From Eunapius fragilis (taxonomy: Eukaryota; Porifera; Demospongiae; Spongillida; Spongillidae): a stretch of DNA of 64,000 nt. The DNA lies in contig OY811979.1 in NCBI GenBank assembly GCA_963681505.1, forward strand, positions 6,705,332 to 6,769,331, read 5' to 3'. Each line of letters starts with the position of its first letter. Position 1 is the first letter of the stretch. The notes under the pieces were generated by a model. That model was not told the DNA's origin and did no database searches. It saw nothing but the letters and a program-made list of their open reading frames with translations. The translations under genes and the position numbers were made by a program. Positions 11,602-24,117 of this stretch are shown piece by piece.

Positions 11602-13045
11602 TGATATATCTCATGTCACAGATTGGAAATGATAAACACAAATGGATTGACCGAAATGAAGCCATGTTTGTTTGTATTGAAATGCAACTGTACACATAGT
11701 ATTATATTCAAGTCTCAGCCGAATAATATCCTGGTCGTGCAAATATAGAATCGCAGCCGTGCTATTGTAGTCTCTGTAGTCATTTATTTTGTTATCTCGG
11801 ATTAAACAGCAAATCACAGCAAAAAAAAAAAAGACGCAAATCACATTTTGATTCCTCAAATAATATGGTATTTTATATCTGTACCAAAACTGTCATCACT
11901 TTGGTTCAAATATGAAAAAACAGATCACTTGTGAAATCAAAATATGATTTGCGCCTTTTTTTGCTGTGAATCGATTGACCGTAGCGAGGCCACATCTCGA
12001 ATATTATAGAGGAGGGAAATGATGGATTCCAAGCTGGATCCAAATTGAAAGGTTGTAGTTACCATTGGAGCTCGAAGTTACTAGAATTTATGCGTTAGCC
12101 CCCACAAGATATCAGTGTGTGCTCTCTTACATGTAGTTGTAGTTTCACGACTTCATTCGATCGATAATTCATGAGATCAGTGGACGGGGACAACCAAGAG
12201 GAACCTTCTCTTGGCCATCCCTAATATGATCGCTGTATTACCGTGGTGAAATTGTTTTATATCCCCAGTGATTCACTGAACAGAACTTTGAAACCATTTA
12301 CATACATGTCCATATGGGATCGAGGTAGCAAAAAGCGCAGATTTTTTAATTATAAGAGACAGCTATCTTCTTTACTTACGCACTGAAAATTAGTCTGTGG
12401 AGTTACAGACTTACAGTGGCTTGAATTTTTGATTATGCATAATTCCACGCGACAAACTTTGATGCTCCTTCCTGGAAAATTTTTTATGATATGCACGATG
12501 CCCCTTTTTGCTGCCTGAACCCCATACATGTAGGTTATATACAAGTTTTATTGTGCATTGGTGATAAAGTTATTTTTCAACTGATTTTGATTTATATGCA
12601 CATATAAACTCCTATTATGCATTATCTAATGTATATGATCTTATTCACTTATGTAACCATCTACCTACTATGAATCTATTTATTTATCTACTTCGTGGGA
12701 GGTAGTCTGATGAGCTGATTCCCATCGCTTTGTCCTGAATACTGCTTGGAGTTAATCTAATTAGTGAGCCTTCCATCTTGGGCAGAACCTGTTAAACCAT
12801 AGATATTTCCATGGTTAAATTAACACGGCTTGTACCTTGGATGACATATGACTTTATAATCTCTGACTGTTATGCTGTTACTTACTTGTGTGTCGTTCAT
12901 GTACATTTTGCTATACTCAGTGGTCAAACAACATTTTGCAGTGGCAGGGGAAACAGTCCATTGAAATGATTGTGTGTGGGAGGGGGGGGGGGGAATTTTA
13001 TACGTGTTGTGACTGAACACTGCGTCACTCCCATCTTTCACACAG
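11602..13045. other. AT-rich stretch with no supported gene
   Basis: Probably intronic to the decayed Ig/FN3 receptor. It contains A-rich and ATTT-rich sequence and a short poly-G at 12980-12993. No exon-like frame is convincing. Confidence 0.45.
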
Positions 13046-13318
13046 CAGCACAACTGGGTCCCCTGTCATGTCCTGCACCATGAACACTGAGCCAGTATGC
13101 CCAGGCTCAATGGTCTCCTGCATCTGTCACGTCACAGGCAAAATCTCACTGACTTGGTGGAGGTTATCACCTAACTGCCCAGGAAACTCCATTCTCCTAC
13201 CCCATGTGCTGGAGAGGGAGTGCCTGGTTCAATGGTGCTCTGTGGCCCTCATCTGTTAGGGCGGAATGACCCCACCCCCTACAGGACTACTTGCAATGTA
13301 TCAAAGAGCTTGTAGGTA
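13046..13318 (+). pseudogene. Degenerate Ig-like exon
   Basis: After a cacag acceptor near 13042, a frame with CPGSMVSCICHVTGKISLTW shows the Cys-rich start of an Ig-like domain and its core Trp. It is interrupted by a stop near 13259, and another frame continues to a GTATGT donor near 13317. It probably belongs to the same receptor as the neighbouring Ig and FN3 exons. Confidence 0.45.
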
Positions 13319-13363
13319 TGTTGTGTGTGTAGGTGTGTGGTATCTGGTATGTTTGTGGGTACA

Positions 13364-13367
<4 letters not shown>

Positions 13368-13425
<58 letters not shown>
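13368..13425. repeat. (TG)n microsatellite
   Basis: A TG run of about 58 bases in the presumed intron between the degenerate Ig exon and the FN3 exon. Confidence 0.97.
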
Positions 13426-13427
<2 letters not shown>

Positions 13428-13510
13428 GTATGAGGTCTAGTTATTTGTATATTCACTACCGCAGTCCAGTTTAGAAACATGTACTGCAGGGTTCTTTATC
13501 TGGCCTGTAG

Positions 13511-13763
13511 CGGTCCCCAGGCCTCCATCCAATGTCAACACCACTCTTCGTGGAAGTGTGCTGTCCATCAAATGGACCCCGCCCATTGATGGGGATGCTC
13601 CCGTTTGTTATAAGGTAATCGTCACCAACACTACCTCTGAGACCACAGTGGGAACATGGGATATGGTTGATACGTCCATAACTATTGGAGGCATTTCTGA
13701 TTATGCAAGCTACACTGTTAGTTTAGAATCTAACTGGAAGATCCAGGAACATCAGCAGTGTTA
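13511..13763 (+). pseudogene. Fibronectin type III domain exon
   Basis: Starts after a ctgtag acceptor. The frame gives VPRPPSNVN, the B strand with SIKWTPP, the C strand with CYKVIVTN, and the end of the domain with YASYTVSL, all typical FN3 landmarks. FN3 domains act in extracellular adhesion receptors. After YTVSL the frame shifts and reaches a stop at 13762; the alternative frame would continue the domain, so the 3' end carries a small insertion or deletion. Confidence 0.7.
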
Positions 13764-14511
13764 GCGTGCAGAAATGAGTTGTGTGTGTGTGTGTGCGCGC
13801 GTGGTGTGTGCATGCGTCTGTGTGTATTTGCAGGTGCATTTATGTATGTATGGGTTTCTGAATGCGTGTGTGAGTGTGGGATGGTATTAATGCGTACATT
13901 GGGCTAGTAACCATGGGACCAGTGTTAGTATGTTGTCAGTATCACCATGGTTACTTTATCTTATTAAAGGCATCTCAACCAGTGCTTTGCTCCATACTGC
14001 TCAGCCCAATGTGAGTGTGAGAATTATAGTAGCACAAAATAACACACACCCCATGAGTAGCTCTTGATTTATAATTTAGTGGGATTCATATGCATTGAGC
14101 TGTTTTATAAAAGGTGTTATGACAAAGTTGTGTTAGTGAGAACCCAGTTTATACAATTGTAAGCTATGTGCTAACAAGCCATCATTGTTTTGGTATTGAC
14201 CATTCAATTCCTTGCCGTTGTTGGACTACAACAGGGAGTGACAATGCTGCATATACAAACACATACACACACATAACACACACAAACACCTCCAGGTCCT
14301 CGTTAAGCACCCTTGACTGTAAGCTTGCACCATGCAGTGTCTTCTCTTGATTGAGACAGAAGCGGTACACTTACTGCTATGATTGGGCTGCCAATGGCAC
14401 CCAATAGACCAAATATGCATTGGTCAACAATGTGATATAACTCGAGGGCTTTTTGTGCTGTCTCCAAATGCTTAACATGTACGTGCATGTTAGACACAAA
14501 CATGCAATAGG

Positions 14512-15240
14512 TTGTTTTGCTTTGGCAAGCAACTCAAAGATAAGTTCCAGCATGAGAGTGACAGAATGAAGGTGTTGACAGTGTTACCAAAAAGTAGGTC
14601 ACAAAACACAGCAAGGCAAGCAAAGAAGCTGGCAGCAGAGAAGGGTATACTGTGCAGCTCTAACCCTAAGGGATCCAGTTATCTCCTCTCACAAAACTGA
14701 AGAAGTAAAGAATTTCTATTATTCAGACAGAGTCACTCTGGGGAAAATATATATTCTTTCAGTAGTGGGTAGTGATGGAAAAAGACCTCTCGTGTAACCT
14801 ACAAGAGAGGTCTACAGTGAATCACAACACCAAGATTGGATTCATCAAATTTTCTATTCTAAGGCCAAAAAAGTGTGTTCTTGCAGGAGCTAGTGGCACA
14901 CATTCTGTGTCACCGCACCAAAATGTCAAATGGGGAGTAAGCTTGAGCAGTTAACTGGTGGAACAATGATACATTATCACCATTACCTTGCAGCAATGCA
15001 TTGTAACCCTCCAAGTGTTGGGTACTACTTTGGCAGTTGCAACCAGTGCCCAGGGGTGGGTTTGCTCTCTAAGTTCACTGCAAGAAGTAATGGATGCTTA
15101 TATAGACAGTAGACTTTAGCAGTGAAGAACAACAGACAGTGCCACCCCGGAAACAAGAGTTCTTCAAGTTGATGAGTTTGTAGATACTTTCACCAGTATG
15201 CTTAATGTACGAACGCGCAGGCTTAGTTCTCACAAGTTCC
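14512..15240 (+). pseudogene. Relic of the transposase family found intact at 25048-27420
   Basis: Broken frames match the middle of the intact transposase. VLTVLPKSRSQ aligns with its LTILTALPKSWSV; AKKLAAEKGILCSSN with AKKLVEDKGVLSSPN; KIGFIKFSILRPKKCVLAGA with its KIGFSTFAQLRPKECVLAGS. HSVSPHQN and LEQLTGGTMIHYHHYLA also match. Stops and frame shifts separate the pieces, and residues corresponding to roughly 175-430 survive. No inverted ends were recognised. It lies among the exons of the decayed Ig/FN3 receptor, probably in an intron. Confidence 0.75.
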
Positions 15241-15897
15241 CGCACCATAGTTCCACTGAAGGTAACTTGTAAAAGTTCAAATTCAAGGTTGCAAAACTAT
15301 TTTTGGCATTGCCAGTAATGATATTTTGATATTAATTTACATTTTCTCAGATTTTTTTTGTATGAACCAAGCAGGAACCATCCAATAAGGGACATTTACG
15401 GCCGATTTACAGAAAAAAATTAAGCCTCGTTCCCAGTTATTGATGACATGAAAATGGCTCCAGTTCTACAATGTGGCAATCGTTTGAAAGCAAATGCAGT
15501 CACTTTTTTTGGTGCTCGACAAGGCCCTCACGTGCTGTACAACAATCACACATATGGAGGGAGCATAGTTTCTGTCTAATTCACCGTGTTCAACCGACAG
15601 AAACATATATCTCCCTCCATGCCTCCAGTGCAGCACTACCCATTAACCACACATAGGTATAGCATCATTGTTTCCTCCAGCTCCATGCTACAGCGTGGCA
15701 CATTCCAGGTGATAAATGTGTGGGCTATTAATTTAATTAGCACTTGGTTGCTTTGTCATCTGTGGTTTCTTTAAATTTTAATTTATATACCTTACATCAT
15801 TAAATCTTTCTAATTATATCCCGACAAAACCCCCCTCAGCACGTTTTTAGTACTATATAAGCAGGCAACATAGCATAATAGCTCAGGCGTTATAGCA

Positions 15898-18582
15898 ATG
15901 ACAACGAGGTCAAGCGAAGTAGTGATTTCAACTGTACGTAAAAAACGCAAAGGAGCTCATAAAATAGGGTAGTGTTCATTGTGGAAAGAAGACTATCCCT
16001 GGCTAGTTCCAACAGAAGATACAGCTGGCATCGTGACAGGGCTTCTATGTGAAATATGCAAATGCCAGGAGAGCAGCAGTTCTGGTATCTGGACAACTGT
16101 ACCATGCACGTCCCTCCGCACGGATTGCATTGAGCGACACAAAAAAATCAAAGGTGCATCTTTCAGCAGCTTCTAAAATTGCTGTGACTCAAAGCACAGA
16201 AGGACCGCTGGTTCATAGAGAAGCACTCATAGGTGCATTGACGATTGTCTACTGGTTGGAAAAGGAGGACATTGCTATCACAACTAAATATGAATCTTTA
16301 GTCAATTTGGTGAAGAGTCTTGGATGCTCGTACTTAAATGATCTTTCTATAGGAAGATATGCCACTTACATCAGTAAAAGGATTTTTGCAGTTTTTGCAG
16401 TGCCTTTCATCAGTCATAGAAAGTGAGAAACTGGATAACTTAAAGTGCAGTCCATTCTTTCCCTAATGACAGATGAATCAACTGACATATCTGTATTGAA
16501 GCAGCTAGTTATTGAAATACATCTTTCCATCCGGGAAAATTGAAACATCATTTCTTCATATAGGTGACATTGCTATGGTACAGCAGAAACTATTGAGGGT
16601 GGTATAGTTGCTTTTATGGAGACAAATGGACTTGACATCAACAAGCTGCGCTCATTTGGAAGTGATGGCTGTGCAGTTATGGTAGGAAGGGTGAGTGGAG
16701 TAGCATCGCAACTGAAGGTGCGTCAGCCATGTCTTGTGTCAGTCCATTGCATCAATCATTGACTTGCCCTAGCTGCAGCTCATGCAGCTGACAACATACC
16801 ATATTTGAAAAGGTTCAAAGAAACTGTACAGTCATTGTTTCTGTTCTATCATAATAATGGCAGGACTTCATGCTATTCAGGAAATTCTGAATGATCCTAT
16901 AATCAAGCTTAAGCAAGCAAAAGATGTCCAATGGCTATCGTATGATGCTGCAATAGGGTCCATACTTAGAACACCTCCATCAATCATTGTAAGTTTAGAG
17001 CGTGAAGGTACAGAACGAAGTGAGCCAACAGCAGTACGCCTAGCTAAATTTGTAAAAACATATTACTTTGTTGCTTGCTGTCATTTTCTTCATCAAATTT
17101 TGCCTCACGTCAGCCATCTTAGCTTAATATTCCAAAAGAGAGGATTTTGACTAGTCCCTAATACAGCCAGGGCTGCAGTTTACTTTACACCAAGTATCTG
17201 CATTACGTGATGCTGATGTTATTGGTGAAGTGGATGCAGGGGCAGATTTAGGGGGGGGGGGGGGGGGGCGGGGGGAGTCCGGACCCCCCCTTTCCTATAT
17301 GAAGAATGACGTAATGCATACTGTAATCTACGCAGTGTTCTGCATGTTACCATCCTTGGATTTGCAAGCTTGCAAATCGTTCTAGCCAAGCGTGGTCTAT
17401 ATCAATCTAATTAAATCCTCGAACATAACGGCATGTGTGCATGTAGATAATTAGTATTTAATCGCGCGATCGGTGCATGCGTATGAGCAGCAATTGAGGT
17501 AAGCGATCAAAAGACGTGAGTGGGATGGATCTCAGATTCTTTTCCTAACAGGTAGCTATAGAGCTAAACAAACTAATACTAGAGTAAAACATACATGAGT
17601 CGTTAACGTTTATAGAATAGCTGGTGCATGGTCACGTGCACGCTTCGGTCACAAATTCACAAAAGCTTTCCGTCACGAATTTAATTGCTGAGCAGTAGGA
17701 ACCATAGCATTGTGAAGAATGAAGTTTTTTCGTCGCCATCCATGCAGGCTCTAGTAATCCGGATATCGCGTGATGTATATGTATTGGATATCGCTGTGAA
17801 TTTCATGCTAAATAAACGCAAAAGCAAAACAGCGGCTGGGGCAAAGCCCCAGACCCCACTGGTGGGGCTATCAGCGCTCCCCAGACCCCCTTGCTGTCAC
17901 GGGAGGGGGCATACCTCCTGCAGTTGTGAATATATTTATCAGACCTCCCCTTTCCCAAAATCCTGGATCTGCCCCTGGGATGCATTCATTCAGATCATAC
18001 CATCAAGGTGTCTGCCACTGATAGAACTTCCTTTAGATGCAGACAAAGTTTGTGGATGAGCAGCTTGAAAGCTACTTTCCTGAGTGTGATGAAATAGATG
18101 CTTTTGGATTGTACAAAGTTCCAGATAAAAGTATTGACCCAGCATTGTATCAGTCATGGGGAAATGATAGGTTGGCCATCTTGGAGTCCAAATACAGTCA
18201 GAATGAAAACCCCGATATTGATGCCACTGCAGCAAGATTAGAGTGGGAAAAATTGAAAGCAACAATATTTAAAGCCTATCGGGGGACCACTCTGAGAAAG
18301 TTCCTACAAGATCTGGCATTTAACAATACTCTCAAAGATCTCTTCCCTCAACTATCAAGGCTTGCATCAATTGCACTAATCATTCCCGTTAGCACAGCTG
18401 AGTGTGAAAGATGCTTTTCATCTATGAGCTGAATAAAAACTGATCTTAGAAATAGATTAATCACCTCCACTCTATGCCAAATAATGAGAATTGTTTTAGA
18501 TGGTGGAGAACTAGAAAACTTTGATTTTGTAAAAGCTGCTGAGATTTGGAGTGAGATGCGCCATCGTAGAATTAGTATTTAG
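15898..18582 (+). pseudogene. hAT-family transposase, multiple stops and frame shifts
   Basis: An ATG at 15898 starts a basic N-terminus (KKRKGAHKIG), then a stop, then a zinc-binding-like block with CEICK. Downstream pieces include LMTDESTDISVLKQLVIEI near 16465 (the hAT first catalytic Asp region), SDGCAVM, and SVHCINH. The C-terminal dimerisation block reads PVSTAECERCFSSM, followed by KTDLRNRL after a stop; these are hallmarks of hAT transposases. At least five frame breaks, plus a 741-base element inserted at 17237, show that it is dead. Confidence 0.8.
17237..17977. mobile_element. 741-base non-autonomous element with CAGGGGCAGATTTAGG ends
   Basis: The left end is CAGGGGCAGATTTAGG and the right end CCTGGATCTGCCCCTG, a 16-base inverted pair with two mismatches. 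GGATG lies on both sides (17232-17236 and 17978-17982), a probable 5-base target duplication. A long poly-G run follows the left end. No transposase is encoded. It is inserted inside the hAT transposase frame, so it is younger than that element. A relative with the same kind of ends is at 60584-60878. Confidence 0.82.
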
Positions 18583-19237
18583 CTTGTACATGTACTTGCT
18601 TTTACATGCATAACCACAAGTGTAATCTTTTGTGCCCATAAACCAATCTTTATCACCTATCTACCCAGTTTACTTAACACTTAGTAATCACTTTTATTCA
18701 TAAGCATGGCGCTCTTGAAGCGCCATGCTCTGGGGGAAACACTGGACATGCAGGACCAATCCTCCGAACTGGAAGACAATTTGGGCGTTCCATAGCCAGC
18801 AGAGGAGGTGGAGTCTGATTTATTGAAGCTGCATGGAAAAAAATTGGGAGGTCAAGCCTTGATGGAGTTGTAGTTGACTACTTCCAAGGTTCTCAAACTA
18901 GTGTTCAAGCTTTATCTGGTACTCTGTAAATCCTGATGGACACAAAAATCCATATGACTATTATTGTTTACCATGAGTGATGTTCCAAAATTTATCCACC
19001 CTTTTCAGCACATACAGAAGCGATTAGCCTCACATAGCATTGCTGTAATAAAATCTACGGCACACATTAATCATTTCCGATCTCTTTATTATATTACTGA
19101 TAACTCATTTAATGGTGAAAATGTTTCCAAAATGCCTATAGGCTTATATCTGCACATGTACAATTACATAATGGGATTGGGACCTTAAAAGTGCCTTGAA
19201 TGTATACATGTACATACACACTTGTTTATTCACACAG

Positions 19238-19619
19238 AAGCTCCTCCCTCTTCTGAATCTCCTACTGACTATGGTACAGTCACATTATTTTCAGCTTCTT
19301 ATTTTAAAGCAGTGCTTTGTTGTAGCAATCATGGTAGTGATAGTTGTGGTTGTGGTTATGTTAGTCTTGGTGATGGTGGTATTTACATGTAAACGAGAGA
19401 GTAGAGAAGTGATTCATTATGAATTAGCGATTCCAAGGGATGAAGAGGGTGTGGAGGTGAGTACTGGATACTGTTGGAAGAATTGCTGCTTCATATGTGG
19501 ATGTGAGGTGTAGTGAAATTTGTGAATGGCACTGATCTTATTTTAATGTGTCCCCACAGAATGATCCTGACCACAAAGCTTTCATGACACCTTCAGAAGA
19601 AACAGGAAGTGCAAAGAAG
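19238..19619 (+). CDS. Receptor transmembrane and cytoplasmic-tail exons
   Basis: After a cacag acceptor, one frame reads a Ser/Pro stalk (PPSSESPTDYGTVTLFS). Another frame, probably after a second acceptor near 19312, reads a long hydrophobic helix dominated by Val (VVAIMVVIVVVVVMLVLVMV), then a basic stop-transfer (CKRES) and a tail ending at a GGAGGTGAGT donor (exon end 19456). The next exon, 19560-19619, is exactly 60 bases in phase (NDPDHKAFMTPSEETGSAKK). This would anchor the upstream Ig/FN3 exons in the membrane. The link to them is by order and strand only. Confidence 0.55.
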
Positions 19620-19724
19620 GTGTACATTTGTAGTACATTGTATTTGAATGTGTGTGGATAAATTATTATGAAACATACTTGCATGTCTATATATTTTATA
19701 GACATTATGTTTGGTGTTTATTTC

Positions 19725-19951
19725 ATATCAAACTCACCGCAGAAAATGATGATGTGTTTGTGGGAACTTTATTTTTGGTAACCACATTGTTGGCTGCTGC
19801 AGGAGGCTTTAGTTATGAAAACCTATGAACAATTATCCATAAGTTCACTGACAACCATTTTAAACAGGTTTTGCTTTATTTCTCAACCCAGCTAGGATTA
19901 GCATTGACTGGCTGCTACTTCTGTGATAAGGTTGCATGTTCCAAAATTACA
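19725..19951. repeat. Direct repeat copy 1 (~227 bases)
   Basis: Begins tcatatcaaactcaccgcag and ends ccaaaattacaat. It is almost identical to 22480-22707, with only a few differences seen. No coding signature; it may be a fragment of a dispersed element or a local duplication. Confidence 0.88.
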
Positions 19952-20529
19952 ATTTGGTACCGTGGATGCTGCAAGGACAGCATTAGACGTTCACTGATAA
20001 CACAGTAACTAGGTTGCCCTGTGAACCTTAGCTGAGACACACAATAGGCTGTTCACTTCTGCAATGTGAAGGCAAAAATTCCCTGCCCACGATACAAGAA
20101 TATAAGTAATCCTCTCTGATTCATGTAGCCCCTGCTGAAATATACAACCCTGCCTGCCCTCCCACCATGGAAGAATGATAAACACACATACACGCATGTT
20201 TTATGAGACATGAAGAGTTCAATTTGCCATGCAATCTTGAACATAGGCTACAACTACAAACAATCATAAAGGATTTGAAGCAAGAGCGAATAGATTTGTA
20301 CGAGGTAGTAGATAAATTCAGCAAGCCTTACGTGATAAACGGTGTTTGGAGTGTGATAAAAGCTATCCTCATTGTATGCTGTACATGATGAAGTTTCTGA
20401 ACACTATCTATGCTTGTGGCTGTTATGGATGCATTTGCAAAGCTGATTTATCGCATACCATTTGTTGTAAACTTTCAGATTTTACTGTGTGTTGATGCAG
20501 TACATTCGTGTACTGGTGCACCTTATACG

Positions 20530-21907
20530 TGTGACAAGTGTGGATTGTTTTTACAGAATGTAGACGTTGCTACTCATTCGTGTTAAATGATTTGTGTATT
20601 TCTTTTAAGTTATGTCATTTTGTACTTGTCATTTACGAGCAAGTCATGTTGATTTGAAGTTGTTGGCTGAATTCGATAGTGGTATTCGAGTGAGGGAGAA
20701 CGTTGGTTTTGACTGGAAAGCTGGTTTTCAGGATGCAGGGTTGTTTTGCAAGTGTTGTGTTGGGTTAGTTCTGCTGTTAAGTTTGTTAAAAGAAGAGGAG
20801 TGGTTGGATCTCTATGCTGATTACAAGGCAGAAAGGTGTTGTAATTGTGACTTGTTTTACAACAGGAGTGGGGTTGTGATAAAGATTACTGAAGTAGATT
20901 GTAAGGTGATAAAGCTGTGTGGTGGTTGCTATGAGCAAGAGTTATAGCCATAACTCGTGTCAGTTTTGTGAGGATGGATATTGCTAATGGTGGTTTTGCC
21001 TTTATAGTTATACTTGTTTATGCGTGGATTACAGTGGTAATAGTGCTTTGGTTGCTGTGTTTGAATATCAAAGTGCTGGTGAGCAAGTCGTGCATAAGGT
21101 TTGTAGTGGTTGTTTTCATCATTGTTGTGTTGTGTACGGCGATTCGGGTGAAGAAGTTGTTGATAGCTTGGGTGTTTCTTGGAAAAAGTTAAAGCAAGAG
21201 CGTTTAGCCACAGAGTTATGAGTAATGTACAACCAGTGGAGGGAGTCTGCCAGGTGGCGGGATCTACAGACGATATCCGTAGCAAGATCAAGGTATCATT
21301 ACGGCCCAGATGTATTCCAGAACAAGTTAGAGGGCTTCAAAGACTCAGGCGCAGAAGAAGAGAGTGTTGGCAGCGCTGTTGATATGGAAGAGGTTTTCAC
21401 TTCAGAAAAGCACAGGAAGAGCATTCAGAAGGACAGAGGGAGATATTTTATCGATAGCAAAGTGGAGGCCTCATCTGATGAATGCGAGTATGGTGAGCAG
21501 GTAAGCAGCAAGAGAAGTTGGAGCGTCGTCCTGAACACGACAATGAGGTCATCAAAAAGCTTGAATCCGCAATCTCAGCCCTATTGGGTTGTTCAGAGGA
21601 AATTGAATCTGAGCAGGTGAAGCTTAAGAGCAGTAAAAGCAAGCGTAGCAAAGATGGTGAGCAAAGCGGAAAGAAGACTAGAAAGAGAAATAGCAGTGGT
21701 GAATCTGACTGTTCTTCCGGAGGTGAGCATTATGTAAGGCAACACTGTGGAAACTCCATAGCACACTGCAAGAGACTGCAAGATACGCACTTTCACCTCA
21801 ACACATTTGACAGTTCAGATGCACACTTCCTTTTTCAGACCATAATTAGAAAAATGGAGAGGCATATTTACACAAAGCCAGTGGATTTACAGTGTTTGAA
21901 AGGATAA
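20530..21907 (+). CDS. Hypothetical Cys-rich and Lys/Ser-rich open frames
   Basis: Several open stretches on the plus strand share unusual features: CDKCGLF near 20534, and then a 111-codon frame from 20612 (CTCH, CKCC, CCNC and CGGC pairs). From 21225 the sequence becomes charged (KSSKSKRSKDGEQSGKKTRK), with a Ser/Asp-rich block (SSGESDCSSGG) and an end at 21907. The paired cysteines suggest zinc binding. The pieces are in different frames and may be exons or decayed repeats. Not recognised. Confidence 0.3.
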
Positions 21908-22440
21908 AGGCATTAAAGAAGGAACACACAAAGCCATCACTGTACAGGAGCTTACAATATATATATGCCAATATATAATTTCTTTGTACATAAGTTCTTG
22001 TATGTGTTTGTGCATGTATGAAACCATACAGTATCTCATACATCATCAATCTAAAGTCTGTTCCCATTATGCCGCCCACCTACATGTAGAATAATAACTA
22101 TCCTGTAGCCTGACCTTATTGACATGAAGCATTACTCTTTGCACATATGCATGGATGCTTCAAAATGGTACATTGCCTGCTGTGGTTTGAATATTGAAGG
22201 TGTGTGTACAAAAACACACCTATGCTGGCTACAAACAGATAGTCATTCACCGGAATGGCTTTGAAAACTTTGACCTGATTAACTCAGCGCCATGTTGCCC
22301 ACTCTATCACATGACCTTTGCCCTAATCAAGCCAGGATTCAGCAACTACTGACACCAGATATGAAGCAAATACAGATCCAAACACCGTGTTATGCATCAA
22401 CTCAAATTTTTATTTACATGTACATGTATTTAGTTTTTTT

Positions 22441-22461
22441 TTGGGGGGGGGGGGGGGGGGA
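22441..22461. repeat. Poly-G tract
   Basis: An uninterrupted run of about 18 G, adjacent to direct repeat copy 2. Confidence 0.95.
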
Positions 22462-22479
22462 GGCAAGCATGGGTGCCTG

Positions 22480-22707
22480 TCATATCAAACTCACCGCAGA
22501 AAATGATGATGTGTTTGTGGGAACTTTATTTTTGGTAACCACATTGTTGGCTGCTGCAGGAGGCTTTAGTTATGAAAACCTATGAACAATTATCCATAAG
22601 TTCATTGACAATCATTTTAAACAGGTTTTGCTTTATTTCTCAACCCAGCTAGGATTAGCATTGACTGGCTGCTACTTCTGTGATAAGGTTGCATGTTCCA
22701 AAATTAC
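22480..22707. repeat. Direct repeat copy 2
   Basis: Second copy of the segment at 19725-19951, same orientation, about 2.75 kb downstream. The match ends at ccaaaattac, after which the flanks differ. Confidence 0.88.
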
Positions 22708-24117
22708 ATACTATAGGCCAACATAATTGTAATACTTTGCAATTCTATTGTATCAACTGCAGAAAGCTACTCATCACTGTGTAGTGAAGCAAGAGCTTAT
22801 TAGCCAGAAGTACTTGTCACTTTTCAGAAGTGCCATAACATATATGACAAAACACTGTCTCTGATGAAGAAATAGAGCAGCTGGGTAAGACAATGGCACA
22901 TGGGCTTTGGATATTTGGGTGAGCAGGGAGTTGAAAGCACCCACCATTACTTCAATGACCTTGAAAGGACGTACATGTACTATGGAGTAAGAGATCCTGC
23001 TTAAAAACAACAATTGATGCTGAAAAAACACACTAATGCATACTGCTCCATCAAATGTTGCTGCAAGGCCAGAGACAAAGCAATGCAAACAAAATTGACG
23101 TATGGTGTAGCCCATATGTTTGTATGAACCGTGCTTCTTGTACCTGATGTTTACGATAATGTAAAAGAAAGAGATAAAACCCTCTGAACACATCAATCCT
23201 GCCATCTGATTGTATCTTTAAAATCTGTAGTTGTCTCATTCGACAAAACTGCACGTGTCATACTACAGGATGACTGATGGTTCGGTATGAGCATAAATAA
23301 CCACTGGAATGCATTGCCTAAATAAATATGACATCACTATGCATGACTGGAACTTTTAAAACCCAGGGTTTCTATTCAAAAGGCTGTAATAGGTTGAAGA
23401 TCTGTCGTTAACTATGTCTGTTGTTAAGGGGCATTCATTATTTTTATAACACGGTGCACATGTAGTAAATGTCCAATGCTTCTATAGAGCCTAACAGCAT
23501 GACATGTACCTTGGCCACTGCAATAAATAGTGGGTTCTCTCTATCACAACTTTGCCATAACACCTTGTAGAAGTAAGGGATGGTTTTCCCAGCCCAATGC
23601 AATGCAATGCAATGCAAAAAATTCTTTGAGTTGAATATAAATGAAAACACTATTGTTCATGCTCATTAACAATTAGCGCATGCGGCAACTAATTACATTC
23701 ATACGAAAGCACTTGTACTAACAAAACTTGCTACATGCATTATAAATTACTATTGTAGATTACACATTGTCCATATCTGACAATCAGCTCATATCATCAG
23801 AAGAATAACTACTCTCAGATTGGGAAGAGTCACAGTCCTCTTCAGTTAGTGCTCGAGGTCTTTATCCCTTAATTTTAATTTCAGCCAACCATAAACTCTG
23901 ATCTTCTTCATTTGTGCTGCTAATTCTATTACGAGGTGACGACATGCTGGATTGCTTCAACCAAAAAACTCATTCAGAGCATGTACTACACAGTAATACA
24001 TAATCTTAGGGCACAAATGGAATAAAGAAACATATTACAAAAGAAGGCCTAAGACACACAACGGTGAATGAAGGCACAAAGGAACGGCTCATAGATGTAG
24101 AGGATTGTTTAGCGCAA
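22708..24117. other. Stretch with no supported gene
   Basis: A 143-codon minus-strand frame at 22774-23205 has no recognisable motif and may be chance. A short (ATGCA)n run lies at about 23596-23617. Otherwise AT-rich and featureless up to the transposon left end. Confidence 0.45.

Larger units (their letters stand above)
15666..18744 (+). mobile_element. hAT-type DNA transposon, decayed
   Basis: The right end, TCTGGGGGAAACACTG at about 18729-18744, is the reverse complement of the classic hAT terminus CAGTGTTTCCCCCAGA. A weak match, CATTGTTTCCTCCAG, at 15666 is a plausible left end. Between them lies a broken hAT transposase. A short palindrome (GGCGCT..AGCGCC) sits just inside the right end. 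I could not find a matching 8-base target duplication, so the left boundary is tentative. Confidence 0.65.

Noticed and set aside
15666..15690. Left end of the hAT element taken as certain
   Set aside because: Only partly similar to the right end and no 8-base duplication found; kept as tentative.
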